A DNA stretch of 51,112 bases from an uncultured Prevotella sp. (GTDB taxonomy: Bacteria > Bacteroidota > Bacteroidia > Bacteroidales > Bacteroidaceae), in assembly GCA_934196725.1 (NCBI GenBank), contig CAKPWR010000011.1:1-51112 (forward strand), in the 5' to 3' direction. Position 1 is the first letter of the stretch. Each line of letters begins with the position of its first letter. Positions 34,495-43,983 of this stretch are shown piece by piece. The position numbers were made by a program, and so were the translations under genes. The notes under the pieces were generated by a model. It was not told the origin of the DNA. It saw only the letters and a program-made list of their open reading frames with translations, and ran no database searches.

Positions 34495-35772
34495 ATGGAA
34501 AAGATTAAATATATGATGTTGAGTTTGATGATGGCGATGGTTGTTGCATTGCCAATGCAGGCTCAAGATGTGAATGATGACGAGGTGGTAGAATCGCAAG
34601 ACGAGACGGAATTGGCTGATTCTACCTTGATTGACTCCCTGGCTACTGATACCCTGAAGTTGCCTTGGCCTGTCTCGGTTCAGGTTGGTCTGGACAAACT
34701 CCTGGAAAGTAAGATGTTCGAGACATCTCAGGTGGGACTGATGGTATGGGACCTGGAGGCTGACTCCTGTATCTACAAGAGAAATGAGCGACAGCTGATG
34801 CGTCCGGCAAGTACAATGAAACTCCTGACAGCTATTACGGCGCTGGATAAGTTGGGTGGTTCTTATCAGTTTAAGACGACCCTCAAGTATACCGGGACCA
34901 TAGAAAATGGAGTTCTAACCGGTGATGTTTATTGTATCGGTGGTATGGACCCTCGTTTTAACAGCGATGATATGGCAGCCTTTGCCAATGGATTGAAGGA
35001 GATGGGCATCGACACCATCCGTGGCAGCATTTATGCAGACCGTTCTATGAAGGATGCTGATCTGTTGGGTGAAGGATGGTGCTGGGATGATGACAACCCG
35101 GTGTTGTCGCCTTTGGTATTTGCCCGTAAAGACATCTTTATGGATAGATTTCTAGCTAAGTTAAAGGATATTGGTATTCTCTATGAAGGGATGTATTCTA
35201 CCATTAAACCTTGTCCAGCTAATGCTTTTACCATTTGTACCCGTTTCCATACAATGGATCAGGTGCTGCATAAGATGATGAAGGACAGTGATAATCTCTA
35301 TGCCGAGAGTATGTACTATCAGATAGCAGCCTCTACCGGCAACCGGCCTGCCAGTGCCAAGAGTGCCAGAAATGTGGAACGGCAGTTGATTAGGAAGATA
35401 GGACTCGATCCATCCCGATATAAATTGGCAGATGGTTCCGGACTGTCTTTATATAATTATCTGAGTGCCGAGCTGGAAGTAAAGTTACTGCGTTATGCTT
35501 ATAAGAATGATAACATCAAGGAGCATTTGATGCAGTCATTGCCTATCGGTGGAGTGGATGGCACTTTGAAGAAGCGAATGAAGAATAGTTTTACTCATGG
35601 TAATGTAAAGGCAAAGACTGGTACTCTGACGGGTATCATCTCACTGGCTGGATATTGCAAGGCAGCCAATGGTCATGAACTTTGCTTTGCCATTATTAAT
35701 AATGGTATCATGCATGGCAATAATGCCCGTAATTTTGCAGATAAGGTTTGTACCTTGCTCTGTCAACCGTGA
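34495..35772 (+). CDS. dacB: D-alanyl-D-alanine carboxypeptidase, PBP4/DacB (S13) type
   Basis: Periplasmic low-molecular-weight penicillin-binding protein that trims or cleaves peptidoglycan peptides. From the ATG at 34495 it is 425 aa with a signal peptide (MLSLMMAMVVALPMQAQ). All three penicillin-binding motifs are present: SxxK as Ser106-Thr-Met-Lys109, SxN in DSDNLYAES (near 266) and KTG in KAKTGTLTG (near 372). The start at 34495 is preferred to the upstream TTG because it gives a proper signal peptide and is not inside the previous gene. Slightly shorter than classical PBP4 (about 450-480), fitting a reduced inserted domain. Confidence 0.9.
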   Translation: MEKIKYMMLSLMMAMVVALPMQAQDVNDDEVVESQDETELADSTLIDSLATDTLKLPWPVSVQVGLDKLLESKMFETSQVGLMVWDLEADSCIYKRNERQLMRPASTMKLLTAITALDKLGGSYQFKTTLKYTGTIENGVLTGDVYCIGGMDPRFNSDDMAAFANGLKEMGIDTIRGSIYADRSMKDADLLGEGWCWDDDNPVLSPLVFARKDIFMDRFLAKLKDIGILYEGMYSTIKPCPANAFTICTRFHTMDQVLHKMMKDSDNLYAESMYYQIAASTGNRPASAKSARNVERQLIRKIGLDPSRYKLADGSGLSLYNYLSAELEVKLLRYAYKNDNIKEHLMQSLPIGGVDGTLKKRMKNSFTHGNVKAKTGTLTGIISLAGYCKAANGHELCFAIINNGIMHGNNARNFADKVCTLLCQP

Positions 35773-35844
35773 GTTTAGTGATTAGTTATTAGTGATTACT
35801 TTGTTGAATCAGGTTGCTAGGTACTGGACACAAAACTTTTATTT

Positions 35845-37098
35845 ATGGAAGAAATTAGAAAATTTGTTGATGAAATGATAACATGGGCAGGTATCACTGG
35901 TGATTATGTGCCTATGCTTCGTCATATTTTGCTTACCGTTACCGCTGTTCTGCTGGCGATGCTGAGCGATTTCCTATGCCGGAAGATATTGGTTCCGTTG
36001 ATTTCCAAGATTACGGAGAAGACGGAGGCGTCTTGGGATGATGTGCTTTTCAACAAGAAGGTGCTTACTTCTGCCTGCCATATCGTGCCAGCTGTTGTTA
36101 TCTGGTCACTCATGCCGCTTATCTATCTGGAATATCCGATATTCAAGGAGATTCTGGAGCGTGCTACGGGTATCTATATCGTGGTGATGTCAGTACGTAC
36201 GGCTTTGGTTTTCATCGGTTCTTTCAAGGGATTGGAGAATGGAGATGAGCGCCGTTCTTCGGCTCAGCAGTATTTTCATACCTTCTGTGGCGTACTTAGG
36301 GTGTTGATGCTCTTTGTGGCTGGAGTGGTTGTGGTTGCTATTTTGCTGGGAAAGAATCCTATGACTTTATTTGCCGGTTTGGGTGCAACCTCAGCTGTCT
36401 TGATGTTGGTGTTCAAGGATACCATCCTCGGTCTGGCTGCCGGTGTGCGACTGACCAGTAATGATATGCTTCATAAGGGCGACTGGATTACCGTGAAGTC
36501 GGTGGATGCCAATGGTATCGTGGAGGATATGTCACTGACAACGGTAAAGGTGCGTAATTTTGATAATACCATTGTTACTATCTCGCCAGCCACCTTGGTG
36601 AATGGTTCTTTCCAGAACTGGATTGGTATGCAGAAGAGTGGGGGAAGAAGAGTAAAGCGAATTGTTTATTTCGATTTCCGCAGCATCCGGTTGGTGGATG
36701 AGTCCTTGAAGCAGGAATTGCTTGCCAAGCATTTTGCCACAGAGGATTCCTTTAAGTTGAAGGAATCTCTTCAGAAGGCGATAGAAAAGGATATTGAGGC
36801 AGGAAAGGATATTGAAGATTTGAAGAATCCTGCAGCCCTAGCCCCAACCAATCTTCAGCTTTACCGCAAGTTTATGGAGAAATATCTGCGTCAGCGCCCT
36901 GAGGTGAATACGGAACTTACCTTGATGGTTCGTCACATGGAAGCTACCCAGTGTGGTCTTCCTATCGAGTTCTATTTCTTCATCAAGGATAAGGTTTGGG
37001 TCAATTACGAGCATATTCTCGCCGACATCATGGAGCATGCCTATGCGCTTGCCAATGAATTCGGTCTGAAGATTTATGAGCAATACCCGGAACAGTGA
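35845..37098 (+). CDS. Mechanosensitive ion channel, MscS family (YbdG-like)
   Basis: Tension-gated inner-membrane channel for osmotic downshift. The 417 aa have several transmembrane helices in the first ~190 residues and the pore-lining/beta region FAGLGATSAVLMLVFKDTIL (near 175) followed by DMLHKGDWITVKSVDANGIV and EDMSLTTVKVRNFDNTIV, the MscS signature. The C-terminal half (EVNTELTLMVRHMEATQCGL) matches the longer YbdG type. It follows dacB by 72 bp; no strong promoter was seen between. Confidence 0.9.
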   Translation: MEEIRKFVDEMITWAGITGDYVPMLRHILLTVTAVLLAMLSDFLCRKILVPLISKITEKTEASWDDVLFNKKVLTSACHIVPAVVIWSLMPLIYLEYPIFKEILERATGIYIVVMSVRTALVFIGSFKGLENGDERRSSAQQYFHTFCGVLRVLMLFVAGVVVVAILLGKNPMTLFAGLGATSAVLMLVFKDTILGLAAGVRLTSNDMLHKGDWITVKSVDANGIVEDMSLTTVKVRNFDNTIVTISPATLVNGSFQNWIGMQKSGGRRVKRIVYFDFRSIRLVDESLKQELLAKHFATEDSFKLKESLQKAIEKDIEAGKDIEDLKNPAALAPTNLQLYRKFMEKYLRQRPEVNTELTLMVRHMEATQCGLPIEFYFFIKDKVWVNYEHILADIMEHAYALANEFGLKIYEQYPEQ

Positions 37099-37133
37099 TT
37101 ACTTTGAACTTTGAGATTTGAACATTGAACTTT

Positions 37134-38174
37134 ATGAATAGTTTTTCTGCTGTCATAATCCGTTGGTATCGTGAGAATGGTAGGGATTTGCCTTGGCGCG
37201 AAACCAGAGATCCCTATGCCATCTGGCTGAGTGAAATCATCCTGCAGCAAACCCGTATTGCCCAAGGTTGGGAATATTGGGAACGGTTCATGCAAACCTA
37301 TCCTACTGTAGGCGATTTGGCAGCTGCCAGCGAGGATGATGTTTTGAAGCTCTGGCAGGGTTTGGGGTATTACTCCCGTGCCCGCAATCTTCATACAGCC
37401 GCTAAGCAGATTGTGGCTCTCGGCGACTTTCCCAACACCCTTGATGGCATCAAATCCTTGAAGGGTGTTGGCGATTATACCGCTGCAGCCATCGGCTCTT
37501 TCGCTTTTGATATTTCGGCAGCTGTGGTTGATGGTAATGTCTATCGGGTTCTTTCCCGATACTTCGGTATTGATACTCCCATCAACTCAACCCAGGGGAA
37601 AAAGGAGTTTGTTGCTTTGGCGCAATCGCTCTTGCCTGCATCCGATGCGGCATCCTATAATCAGGGAATGATGGATTTCGGTGCGATTCAATGCACCCCC
37701 CAGTCTCCGAAGTGTCTGCTCTGTCCGCTTGCAGAAACCTGCGAGGCTTTGCGTTGCGGCAGGGTTGAGGAACTGCCCGTCAAGAACAAGACCGTGAAGG
37801 TGAAGACCCGCCATCTCTCCTATATATATATAAGGTGTAAATCTTCGGTGGCGGATGGCGCAGGAAATACTGAACCGATGGTTGCCATCCATCGACGTGG
37901 CGAAGGAGATATCTGGCAGGGATTATGGGAGCCTTATAATGTTTCCGATGTCAAGGAACTGCCTTCTTTCGTGAAGAATCCAATCTTGCTGGCTAAAGAT
38001 GTCAAGCACGTCCTGACTCATCGCATCCTCCTTGCCGATTTCTATCTTCTGGAAACTGAAAGCCGTCCTCCGTTGCCGGATGATTATATCTGGATTAAGG
38101 AAAGCGAGATAGAAGACTATGGGGTTCCGAGACTGATAGAAATCATGTTGGATAAAATCAATTCAGCAGGATAA
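37134..38174 (+). CDS. mutY: A/G-specific adenine DNA glycosylase
   Basis: Removes adenine mispaired with 8-oxoguanine. The 346-aa protein has WYRENGRDLPWR at the start, LSEIILQQTRI (near residue 31) with the catalytic Glu, the helix-hairpin-helix LKGVGDYTAAAIGSFAF, the catalytic Asp in VVDGNVYRVLSRYF, and the iron-sulfur cluster pattern C-x6-C-x2-C-x5-C in CTPQSPKCLLCPLAETC. The C-terminal NUDIX-like domain (near 225-340, HRRGEGDIWQGLWE) reads the oxidised guanine. The ATG at 37134 is used because the earlier in-frame TTG would add only three residues. Confidence 0.95.
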   Translation: MNSFSAVIIRWYRENGRDLPWRETRDPYAIWLSEIILQQTRIAQGWEYWERFMQTYPTVGDLAAASEDDVLKLWQGLGYYSRARNLHTAAKQIVALGDFPNTLDGIKSLKGVGDYTAAAIGSFAFDISAAVVDGNVYRVLSRYFGIDTPINSTQGKKEFVALAQSLLPASDAASYNQGMMDFGAIQCTPQSPKCLLCPLAETCEALRCGRVEELPVKNKTVKVKTRHLSYIYIRCKSSVADGAGNTEPMVAIHRRGEGDIWQGLWEPYNVSDVKELPSFVKNPILLAKDVKHVLTHRILLADFYLLETESRPPLPDDYIWIKESEIEDYGVPRLIEIMLDKINSAG

Positions 38175-38212
38175 GGAAAAATACAGAATTAAATCTTAAA
38201 AATAGAATAAAG

Positions 38213-39001
38213 ATGATTCAATTCAATAAGAAAATGAGAGGCTGGGTGCTGGTTGGCGCCATCGCTTTGCTCTCTACTTTTGGCTTGTCGTCCTCTATGT
38301 TGCCAGCTGCACAAGGGGATGCACCGGGAATGGAAATCCCGGTTTCAAAGAAAAAGGTATCGCAAACCATCAGAAAGCGTTTTGCCTATACCGTGTCATA
38401 CAATCACGATACCCGTCAGCCTAACTGGGTGGCATGGTCATTGACCCGCGCTCATGCTTCAGGAAAGTTGAAGCGTGGCGACTTTGAGGATGATATGGAT
38501 ATGCCATCACCAAAGGGAACGAAGGCTGATTACTACAACAGCGGTTATGATAGAGGCCATCTCTGTCCGGCTGGTGATAACAAGTGGAACCAGAAGGCTA
38601 TGGACGAGTGCTTCCTGATGACCAATATGTGTCCTCAAACCCATGCCTTGAATGCGGGAATCTGGAATAGCATCGAACAGCAAAGTCGTACCTGGGCAAA
38701 GAAATACGGCAAGGTATATATCGTATGCGGTCCGATTTTCCTGAATAAGCAGCATCGCAAACTGGGTAAGAACAAGGTGGTGGTGCCTGATGCTTTCTTC
38801 AAGGTAATCCTCCGAACAGGCAAGAATCCGCAAGCCATCGGTTTTATCTGTCGCAACCAGGGAGCTACCGGCTTGCAGAAGAAGGACTTTGTCAACTCGG
38901 TAGATGAGGTGGAGCGTATCACCGGTTACGATTTCTTCTCCAAGCTTCCTGATAATGTTGAGAAAAAGATAGAAGCGAAAGCCGATATCAACCAGTGGTA
39001 A
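38213..39001 (+). CDS. Secreted DNA/RNA non-specific endonuclease (NucA type)
   Basis: A beta-beta-alpha metal nuclease that degrades DNA and RNA outside the cytoplasm. The 262 aa begin with a hydrophobic export signal (VLVGAIALLSTFGLSSSML). The catalytic motif DRGHLCPAGDN has Asp113-Arg-Gly-His116 with the general base His116, and the metal-ligand asparagine is in MCPQTHALNAGIWNSIE about 30 residues on. It is complete. Likely used for scavenging nucleotides from extracellular DNA. A nested palindrome lies immediately downstream. Confidence 0.93.
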   Translation: MIQFNKKMRGWVLVGAIALLSTFGLSSSMLPAAQGDAPGMEIPVSKKKVSQTIRKRFAYTVSYNHDTRQPNWVAWSLTRAHASGKLKRGDFEDDMDMPSPKGTKADYYNSGYDRGHLCPAGDNKWNQKAMDECFLMTNMCPQTHALNAGIWNSIEQQSRTWAKKYGKVYIVCGPIFLNKQHRKLGKNKVVVPDAFFKVILRTGKNPQAIGFICRNQGATGLQKKDFVNSVDEVERITGYDFFSKLPDNVEKKIEAKADINQW

Positions 39002-39030
39002 AAGAAGGTATGTCATAAGTCTAGATAATG

Positions 39031-39240
39031 GCAGCCGAAGACGGGCTGAAAGCCCAAAAGCTCCTAGCCCAGGGCATCACCCTGGGTAATGTTGGCAAAA
39101 AGCAAAATCGCCCTGAAAGGGCAAAAGCTTTGAAATTGAAAGCTTTTGCCCTTTCAGGGCGACTTTTTTGTATTTATTCTAAAACCCAGGGCGACGCCCT
39201 GGGCTAGGAGCTTCTGCCCTTTACCTTTCCCTTCGGCCGG
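39031..39240. repeat. Nested palindromic element, also a bidirectional terminator
   Basis: Three concentric inverted repeats. Outer: GCCGAAG / CTTCGGC at the ends. Middle: AGCTCCTAGCCCAGGGC (39059-39075) against its exact complement at 39196-39212, with further CCAGGGC/CCCTGGG pieces. Inner: a perfect 22-bp stem from 39109 (CGCCCTGAAAGGGCAAAAGC...) to 39161 around a 9-nt loop, followed by TTTTTT. It separates the convergent endonuclease and rubrerythrin genes. Confidence 0.85.
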
Positions 39241-39320
39241 TGACCGTTGGTTCAGGGCGTATTGGCTGTGACTTATGGCACACCTCCTTTTTATCTGGTT
39301 CTATTTCTGTAAATAGAATC

Positions 39321-39863
39321 TTAGTAGTTCTGAGCCTCAATCTGGAAGTAGCTCTGTGGGTGGTTGCAGACTGGGCAAACCTCAGGAGCCTGCTTGCCTA
39401 CTACGATATGTCCGCAGTTAGAGCACTGCCAGATGCAGTCGCCGTCACGAGAGAAGACGAGCTTGTCCTGTACGTTCTTCAAGAGCTTGCGATAACGCTC
39501 CTCATGGTGCTTCTCGATTTCAGCCACCATTTCAAACTTAATTGCAATCTCCTCGAAGCCTTCCTCGCGAGCTTCCTTTGCCATGCGTGGATACATATCG
39601 GTCCACTCATCGTGCTCACCATTAGCTGCAGCTTCCAGGTTCTTCTCTGTATCCTGGATGGCACCGCCCTCCAGGTACTTGAACCACAACTTAGCGTGCT
39701 CCTTCTCGTTGGCAGCTGTCTCCTCGAAGATGTTTGCTATCTGAACATAACCGTCCTTCTTAGCCTTACTTGCAAAATATGTGTATTTGTTACGAGCCTG
39801 TGACTCACCAGCGAAAGCCTCCTGGAGGTTCTTCTCTGTTTTTGTACCTTTCAATTCCTTCAT
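39321..39863 (-). CDS. rbr: Rubrerythrin
   Basis: Cytoplasmic peroxidase that reduces hydrogen peroxide in anaerobes, using a di-iron ferritin-like centre and a rubredoxin domain. The 180 aa show the iron ligands: Glu20 in [10 protein letters not shown], the [10 protein letters not shown] segment near residue 47, and a second [14 protein letters not shown] near 110. The C-terminal rubredoxin pairs are CSNCGH and CPVCNHP (about residues 145-165). Full-length and canonical. A consensus promoter lies about 115 bp upstream and the leader carries no other gene. Confidence 0.97.
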   Translation of the reverse strand: MKELKGTKTEKNLQEAFAGESQARNKYTYFASKAKKDGYVQIANIFEETAANEKEHAKLWFKYLEGGAIQDTEKNLEAAANGEHDEWTDMYPRMAKEAREEGFEEIAIKFEMVAEIEKHHEERYRKLLKNVQDKLVFSRDGDCIWQCSNCGHIVVGKQAPEVCPVCNHPQSYFQIEAQNY

Positions 39864-39978
39864 AATGTATTCTGTATTAAATTGTTAATATGTTCTTTAT
39901 TATTTTCTTTTACAAAGAAAATGCAAACGAGCGCAATGAAAGCTTGCTTTCAAATTGCCGAGTGTAGCTTTTCTTCTA

Positions 39979-40010
39979 CAAAGATATTGAAAATATTTCA
40001 AATATACAAA
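39979..40010 (-). promoter_or_regulatory. Full Bacteroidetes promoter for rubrerythrin
   Basis: Minus strand: TTTG (40007-40010), 20-bp spacer, TATCTTTG (39979-39986). Both boxes are exact. The leader to the rbr start is about 110 nt and could hold redox control, but nothing specific is seen. Confidence 0.7.
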
Positions 40011-40021
40011 TAAATTAAGAA

Positions 40022-41650
40022 CTATTTACCTTTTTGGCGTTTATTTAAATAAAATAAAGCAAAACCAAGCATCGCCATACCGAATATCCATGAAATGATG
40101 GCACTGGTTACCATGCCCAGCGTATGGGAGAAACCTGCCACGATGAAGGTGAGGAAGCTGACGGTAGCTACAGTCAAGGCGTAAGGCAACTGAGATGAAA
40201 CATGGTGCACATGCTTGCACTCGGCTCCGGCACTCGCCATGATGGTGGTATCGCTGATAGGTGAGATGTGGTCGCCACAGACAGCACCAGCCATGCAGGC
40301 TGAGATAGAGATGATGCGCAATGGGTCGGCTCCAGGGAAGACGGCGATACAGATAGGTATCAGGATACCGAAGGTTCCCCAGGATGTACCTGTGGCGAAA
40401 GCCAGGAAGGCAGCAACCAGGAAGATGATGGCTGGCAGGAGCATCTGGAGTTCAGAAGCGCTGCTTGCCACTACGGTAGATACATATTCTGCTGCTCCCA
40501 GCGAATCGGTCATGCTCTTCAGAGTCCATGCCAGGGTAAGGATCAGAATGGCTGGTACCATCGCCTCGAATCCCTTGATCAGACTACTCATCGCTTCATC
40601 GAATGGTAAGGTCTTGCGAACCGTAAACATCAGGATAGTCAGAATCAAGGCTGCCAATGAACCAATCACCAGACCTATAGAGGCATTGCTACCTGCAAAG
40701 GAATCCACGAAGTTCATATAGTTGGCATTGCTGGCATCGAAGAAGCCTCCCGAATAAACCATACCTGCCATACAGAAGATAATCAACATGATGATTGGAA
40801 TCACAAGATCGCTCACAGAGCCTTTGCTCTGGGATGATTCTTCCTGTTTTGCTCCCACGCCATGCTCCACGATATGCAGCTTGGTATCGCTCACCTCGTC
40901 GAGCTTTCCTCCGTTGGTGCGCTCATACCATTCCTTCAGTCTTGCATCATACTTGCTCATCGCCTTGAAGTCGAAGCCCAATACCACGATGCCAAACATA
41001 AAGAGAATGGTGAAGAAGGCGTAGAAATTGTAGGGTATCGCCTTGCAGAAAAGTGCCAGTCCGTTCTCGCCTCCCGATACGAAGCCCGATACTGCTGCTG
41101 CCCAGCTGGAGATTGGGGAGATGATGCAGACCGGTGCTGCGGTGGAGTCGATGAGATAAGCCAGTTTCTCCTTGGTTACGCCGTTGCGCACTGCGATAGG
41201 GCGCATCACCGAACCCACGGTAAGGCAGTTGAAGTAATCATCGATGAATATCAGGATGCCGAGCAGAATGGTGGCAATCTGTACACCAATCTTCGACTTT
41301 ACGTGCTTGGAAGCCCATCGGCCGAAAGCCGCAGAACCGCCAGCCTTGTTCATCAGTGAAACGATGCTGCCCAGAACCACCAGGAATACCAGGATGCCCA
41401 CGTTCCATGGGTCGGAAAGGCAATGTATCAAACCGTATGCCTTGGCATCATCGCCTTCACCTACGGTGTGGTTGGTCAGGTGAACGAGGAATCCGTCGAA
41501 TCCTGTTCCCATCGAAATGCAATATTGAACGGCACCCAGTATGATACCGATAAAAAGAGAAGAATAGACCTCCTTCGTCTTCAGCGCCAGAGCGATGGCG
41601 ACGATAGGAGGCAGTAACGACCATGCGGTCCCAATCATGTTGTAATCCAT
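40022..41650 (-). CDS. Na+/H+ antiporter, NhaC family
   Basis: Inner-membrane exchanger with about 11-13 transmembrane helices over 542 aa. Starts MIGTAWSLLPPIVAIALAL and has FIDDYFNCLTVGSVMRPI (near residue 135), the segment AAVSGFVSG, AFATGTSWGTFGILIPI (near 415) and CGDHISPISDTTIMASAGA (near 455), all typical for NhaC-type carriers. A cytoplasmic loop of about 60 residues (KYDARLKEWYERTNGGK onward) separates two halves. Substrate exchange (malate/lactate as in MleN, or simple Na+/H+) cannot be told from sequence. Confidence 0.88.
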   Translation of the reverse strand: MDYNMIGTAWSLLPPIVAIALALKTKEVYSSLFIGIILGAVQYCISMGTGFDGFLVHLTNHTVGEGDDAKAYGLIHCLSDPWNVGILVFLVVLGSIVSLMNKAGGSAAFGRWASKHVKSKIGVQIATILLGILIFIDDYFNCLTVGSVMRPIAVRNGVTKEKLAYLIDSTAAPVCIISPISSWAAAVSGFVSGGENGLALFCKAIPYNFYAFFTILFMFGIVVLGFDFKAMSKYDARLKEWYERTNGGKLDEVSDTKLHIVEHGVGAKQEESSQSKGSVSDLVIPIIMLIIFCMAGMVYSGGFFDASNANYMNFVDSFAGSNASIGLVIGSLAALILTILMFTVRKTLPFDEAMSSLIKGFEAMVPAILILTLAWTLKSMTDSLGAAEYVSTVVASSASELQMLLPAIIFLVAAFLAFATGTSWGTFGILIPICIAVFPGADPLRIISISACMAGAVCGDHISPISDTTIMASAGAECKHVHHVSSQLPYALTVATVSFLTFIVAGFSHTLGMVTSAIISWIFGMAMLGFALFYLNKRQKGK

Positions 41651-41684
41651 TTTATTGTTTTTGGGTTAGAAATATTTTGATGGG

Positions 41685-41727
41685 CAAAGATAGTGCAAAG
41701 GTAGTTTTTTTTGGTAATATATGCAAG
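41685..41727 (-). promoter_or_regulatory. Tandem -7 boxes upstream of the NhaC gene
   Basis: Minus strand: TATCTTTG (41685-41692) and TACCTTTG (41696-41703), the latter with CTTG at a 20-bp spacing (41724-41727). Two overlapping start sites are possible. Confidence 0.5.
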
Positions 41728-41811
41728 CTTTTGGGCAGAAAAAATGGTGCTTATAGGTTGATATGGGCTCTTTTAGCATATTTTATCATTGGAAAGGCAC
41801 ACAAAAAACAT

Positions 41812-41855
41812 CATAACTTTTAAACCCAACGGAATCGAAGGGCTTAAAAGTTATG
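41812..41855 (-). terminator. Terminator after alanine dehydrogenase
   Basis: CATAACTTTTAA pairs exactly with TTAAAAGTTATG around a 20-nt loop that carries a short CCC/GGG; a T run follows on the minus strand. Confidence 0.7.
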
Positions 41856-41880
41856 TTTCATGAATTTATAATGCAATCTC

Positions 41881-42987
41881 CTATAATACCATCTCTTCGT
41901 ATTCTAAACCGAAGACATCGGCAACAGCCTTGAACACTACCTTGCCGTTCACGATGTTCAGTCCCCGATACAAAGCCTTGTCTTCCTTGCAGGCCTTTCT
42001 CCATCCCTTGTCTGCAAGAGCCAGGGCATACTTCAGAGTGGCATTGGTCAGAGCTGTGGTGGAGGTATGAGGTACGGCTCCCGGAATGTTAGCCACGGCA
42101 TAATGCACAATGCCATCTACCATGAATATCGGATCAGAATGGGTAGTTGGATGAGAAGTCTCGAAGCAGCCGCCTTGGTCGATTGCCACATCCACCAATA
42201 CGGTGCCCGGTTCCATCAGCTTCAACATATCCTTTGTAATAAGGTGTGGAGCCTTGTCTCCCGGAACGAGTACACTGCCCACCACGATGTCTACATCTGG
42301 AAGTTCTTTTCGGATATTGTGCTCATTGGAATAGAGGGTGTGCACATTGATAGGCAATTCCATCTCCAACTGGCGAAGACGAGGCAGACTGATATCGGTA
42401 ATCCATACGTCAGCTCCCAATCCAGCAGCCATTCTTGCTGCAGCTTCTCCTACTGTTCCACCGCCAAGAACCAAAACTTTGGCACGGTTTACACCAGGTA
42501 CCCCGCTCATCAGTTTACCCTTTCCTCCCTTGGTCTTCTGCAGGTAGTAGGCACCGTTGATAATTGCCATTCTGCCTGCCACCTCACTCATCGGAATGAG
42601 CAGCGGCAAATGGTGGTTGTCTGTCTCTACCGTCTCGTAAGCCAGACAGACAGCACCGCTCTTGATCATGGCATCAGTAAGCTCCTTGTCGCAAGCGAAA
42701 TGGAAGTAAGTAAACACGAGTTGGTCTTGATGGATGAGTGGATATTCCTCGGCAATAGGTTCCTTTACCTTGACTATCATTTCTGCCTCACGATATACGC
42801 TCTGGATGTCGGGTAGAATCTTGGCTCCTACCTTTACATACTCTTCGTCAGCAAAACCACTGTTCTCACCAGCAGTATGTTGCACCATCACTTCGTGACC
42901 ATGTCGAATAAATTCGGCAACACCGGCAGGAGTCATTCCCACACGGTTCTCATTATTCTTAATTTCTTTTGGAATACCTATTTTCAT
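41881..42987 (-). CDS. ald: Alanine dehydrogenase
   Basis: NAD-dependent interconversion of L-alanine and pyruvate plus ammonia. The 368-aa protein starts MKIGIPKEIKNNENRVGMTP with the substrate Arg, has MIVKVKEPIAEEYPLI (near residue 70) with the catalytic Lys, YFHFACDKELTDAM with His near 95, the Rossmann motif VLVLGGGTVGEAAARMA (near 168) and GIVHYAVANIPGAVPHTSTT (near 290). Length and motifs are standard. Single gene with its own terminator. Confidence 0.96.
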   Translation of the reverse strand: MKIGIPKEIKNNENRVGMTPAGVAEFIRHGHEVMVQHTAGENSGFADEEYVKVGAKILPDIQSVYREAEMIVKVKEPIAEEYPLIHQDQLVFTYFHFACDKELTDAMIKSGAVCLAYETVETDNHHLPLLIPMSEVAGRMAIINGAYYLQKTKGGKGKLMSGVPGVNRAKVLVLGGGTVGEAAARMAAGLGADVWITDISLPRLRQLEMELPINVHTLYSNEHNIRKELPDVDIVVGSVLVPGDKAPHLITKDMLKLMEPGTVLVDVAIDQGGCFETSHPTTHSDPIFMVDGIVHYAVANIPGAVPHTSTTALTNATLKYALALADKGWRKACKEDKALYRGLNIVNGKVVFKAVADVFGLEYEEMVL

Positions 42988-43151
42988 GATGTTATGGTTT
43001 TAAAGGTTCTACATCATTTTAACGGTATAAAGTTAGTGAAAAAATCAATAGGTTGTATCGTTTGTATAGAAGATTTAACATATCTTTCTTGCTTGGTTGA
43101 GATTAGAACATAAAAAAGATTAAAAAAGATGGCTTCTATCATCTTTTTGCT

Positions 43152-43159
43152 TATCTTTG
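43152..43159 (+). promoter_or_regulatory. -7 box (TATCTTTG) inside the apparent start of the SIMPL gene
   Basis: Exact -7 consensus 42 bp before the ATG at 43201. It overlaps codons that would belong to the protein if translation began at 43129, so it decides the start in favour of 43201, which also has an AGGG(AGGGC) purine stretch upstream. Confidence 0.65.
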
Positions 43160-43200
43160 CCCTCGTAAGCGTTTTTAACTTAATAAATGGAGGGCTTATT

Positions 43201-43908
43201 ATGAATGTAAATACAGGTATCAAGCAAGCTGTGATTTTAGCCATCGGCATCATCATGCTTGGATTTTGTATCAAGTCGGGACTTGAAAGTGTGATAGCTA
43301 AAGACCGGAAGGTGGTAGTGAAAGGCTTAGCCGAAAAGGAGGTTGAGGCGGATAAGGTGACGTGGCCTATCGTTTCCAAGGAAATAGGCAACGACCTGCC
43401 TGAACTCTATCAAAAAATCAATGCCACCACGAGAACCATCAGAAACTTCCTGGTGGAAAATGGCGTGAAGGCGAGCGAAATCAATGTCAATGCACCTGTG
43501 GTCATCGACCTCAATGCTGAGAGATATGGCGAAAACCGTCAGGGCTATCGCTATAACATCACGTCGATTATCACCGTTACTTCGCACAACGTGAAACTGG
43601 TTCGCAGCATCATCGCCCGTCAGGGTGACCTGCTCCAGAAGGGCGTTGCCATCGTGGATGGTGGCTACGAGAATCCGGTGAAGTATGAGTATGTGGCATT
43701 CCGCAAGATGAAGCCGAAGATGATGCAGGAGGCGATAGAGAATGCCGAGCAGACTGCCGCACAGTTTGCCGAAAACAGCAAGAGCAAGATTGACAAGATC
43801 ATGAATGCCGACCAGGGACAGTTCTCGATAGATGACAGGGATTCGAATACACCTTATATTAAAAAGGTGAGGGTGGTGACCACGGTTACCTATTCCCTGA
43901 AAGACTAG
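43201..43908 (+). CDS. SIMPL-domain (DUF541) membrane-anchored protein
   Basis: 235 aa from the preferred ATG. One N-terminal membrane segment (AVILAIGIIMLGFCIKSGL) is followed by the SIMPL domain: KVVVKGLAEKEVEADKVTW, NGVKASEINVNAPVVIDL, YRYNITSIITVTSHNVKLV and a C-terminal basic KIDKIMNADQGQF. Homologues in E. coli (YggE) and mammals are linked to oxidative stress and signalling, but the mechanism is unknown. The frame is open upstream to 43129, giving a hydrophobic extension that I regard as promoter and leader. Confidence 0.85.
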   Translation: MNVNTGIKQAVILAIGIIMLGFCIKSGLESVIAKDRKVVVKGLAEKEVEADKVTWPIVSKEIGNDLPELYQKINATTRTIRNFLVENGVKASEINVNAPVVIDLNAERYGENRQGYRYNITSIITVTSHNVKLVRSIIARQGDLLQKGVAIVDGGYENPVKYEYVAFRKMKPKMMQEAIENAEQTAAQFAENSKSKIDKIMNADQGQFSIDDRDSNTPYIKKVRVVTTVTYSLKD

Positions 43909-43983
43909 GTCCTTGAAAGACTAGTAATGAAGATTCCCGTAACTGGATGAATCTAGTAATTAAAATAAATATCAATGTACGAA

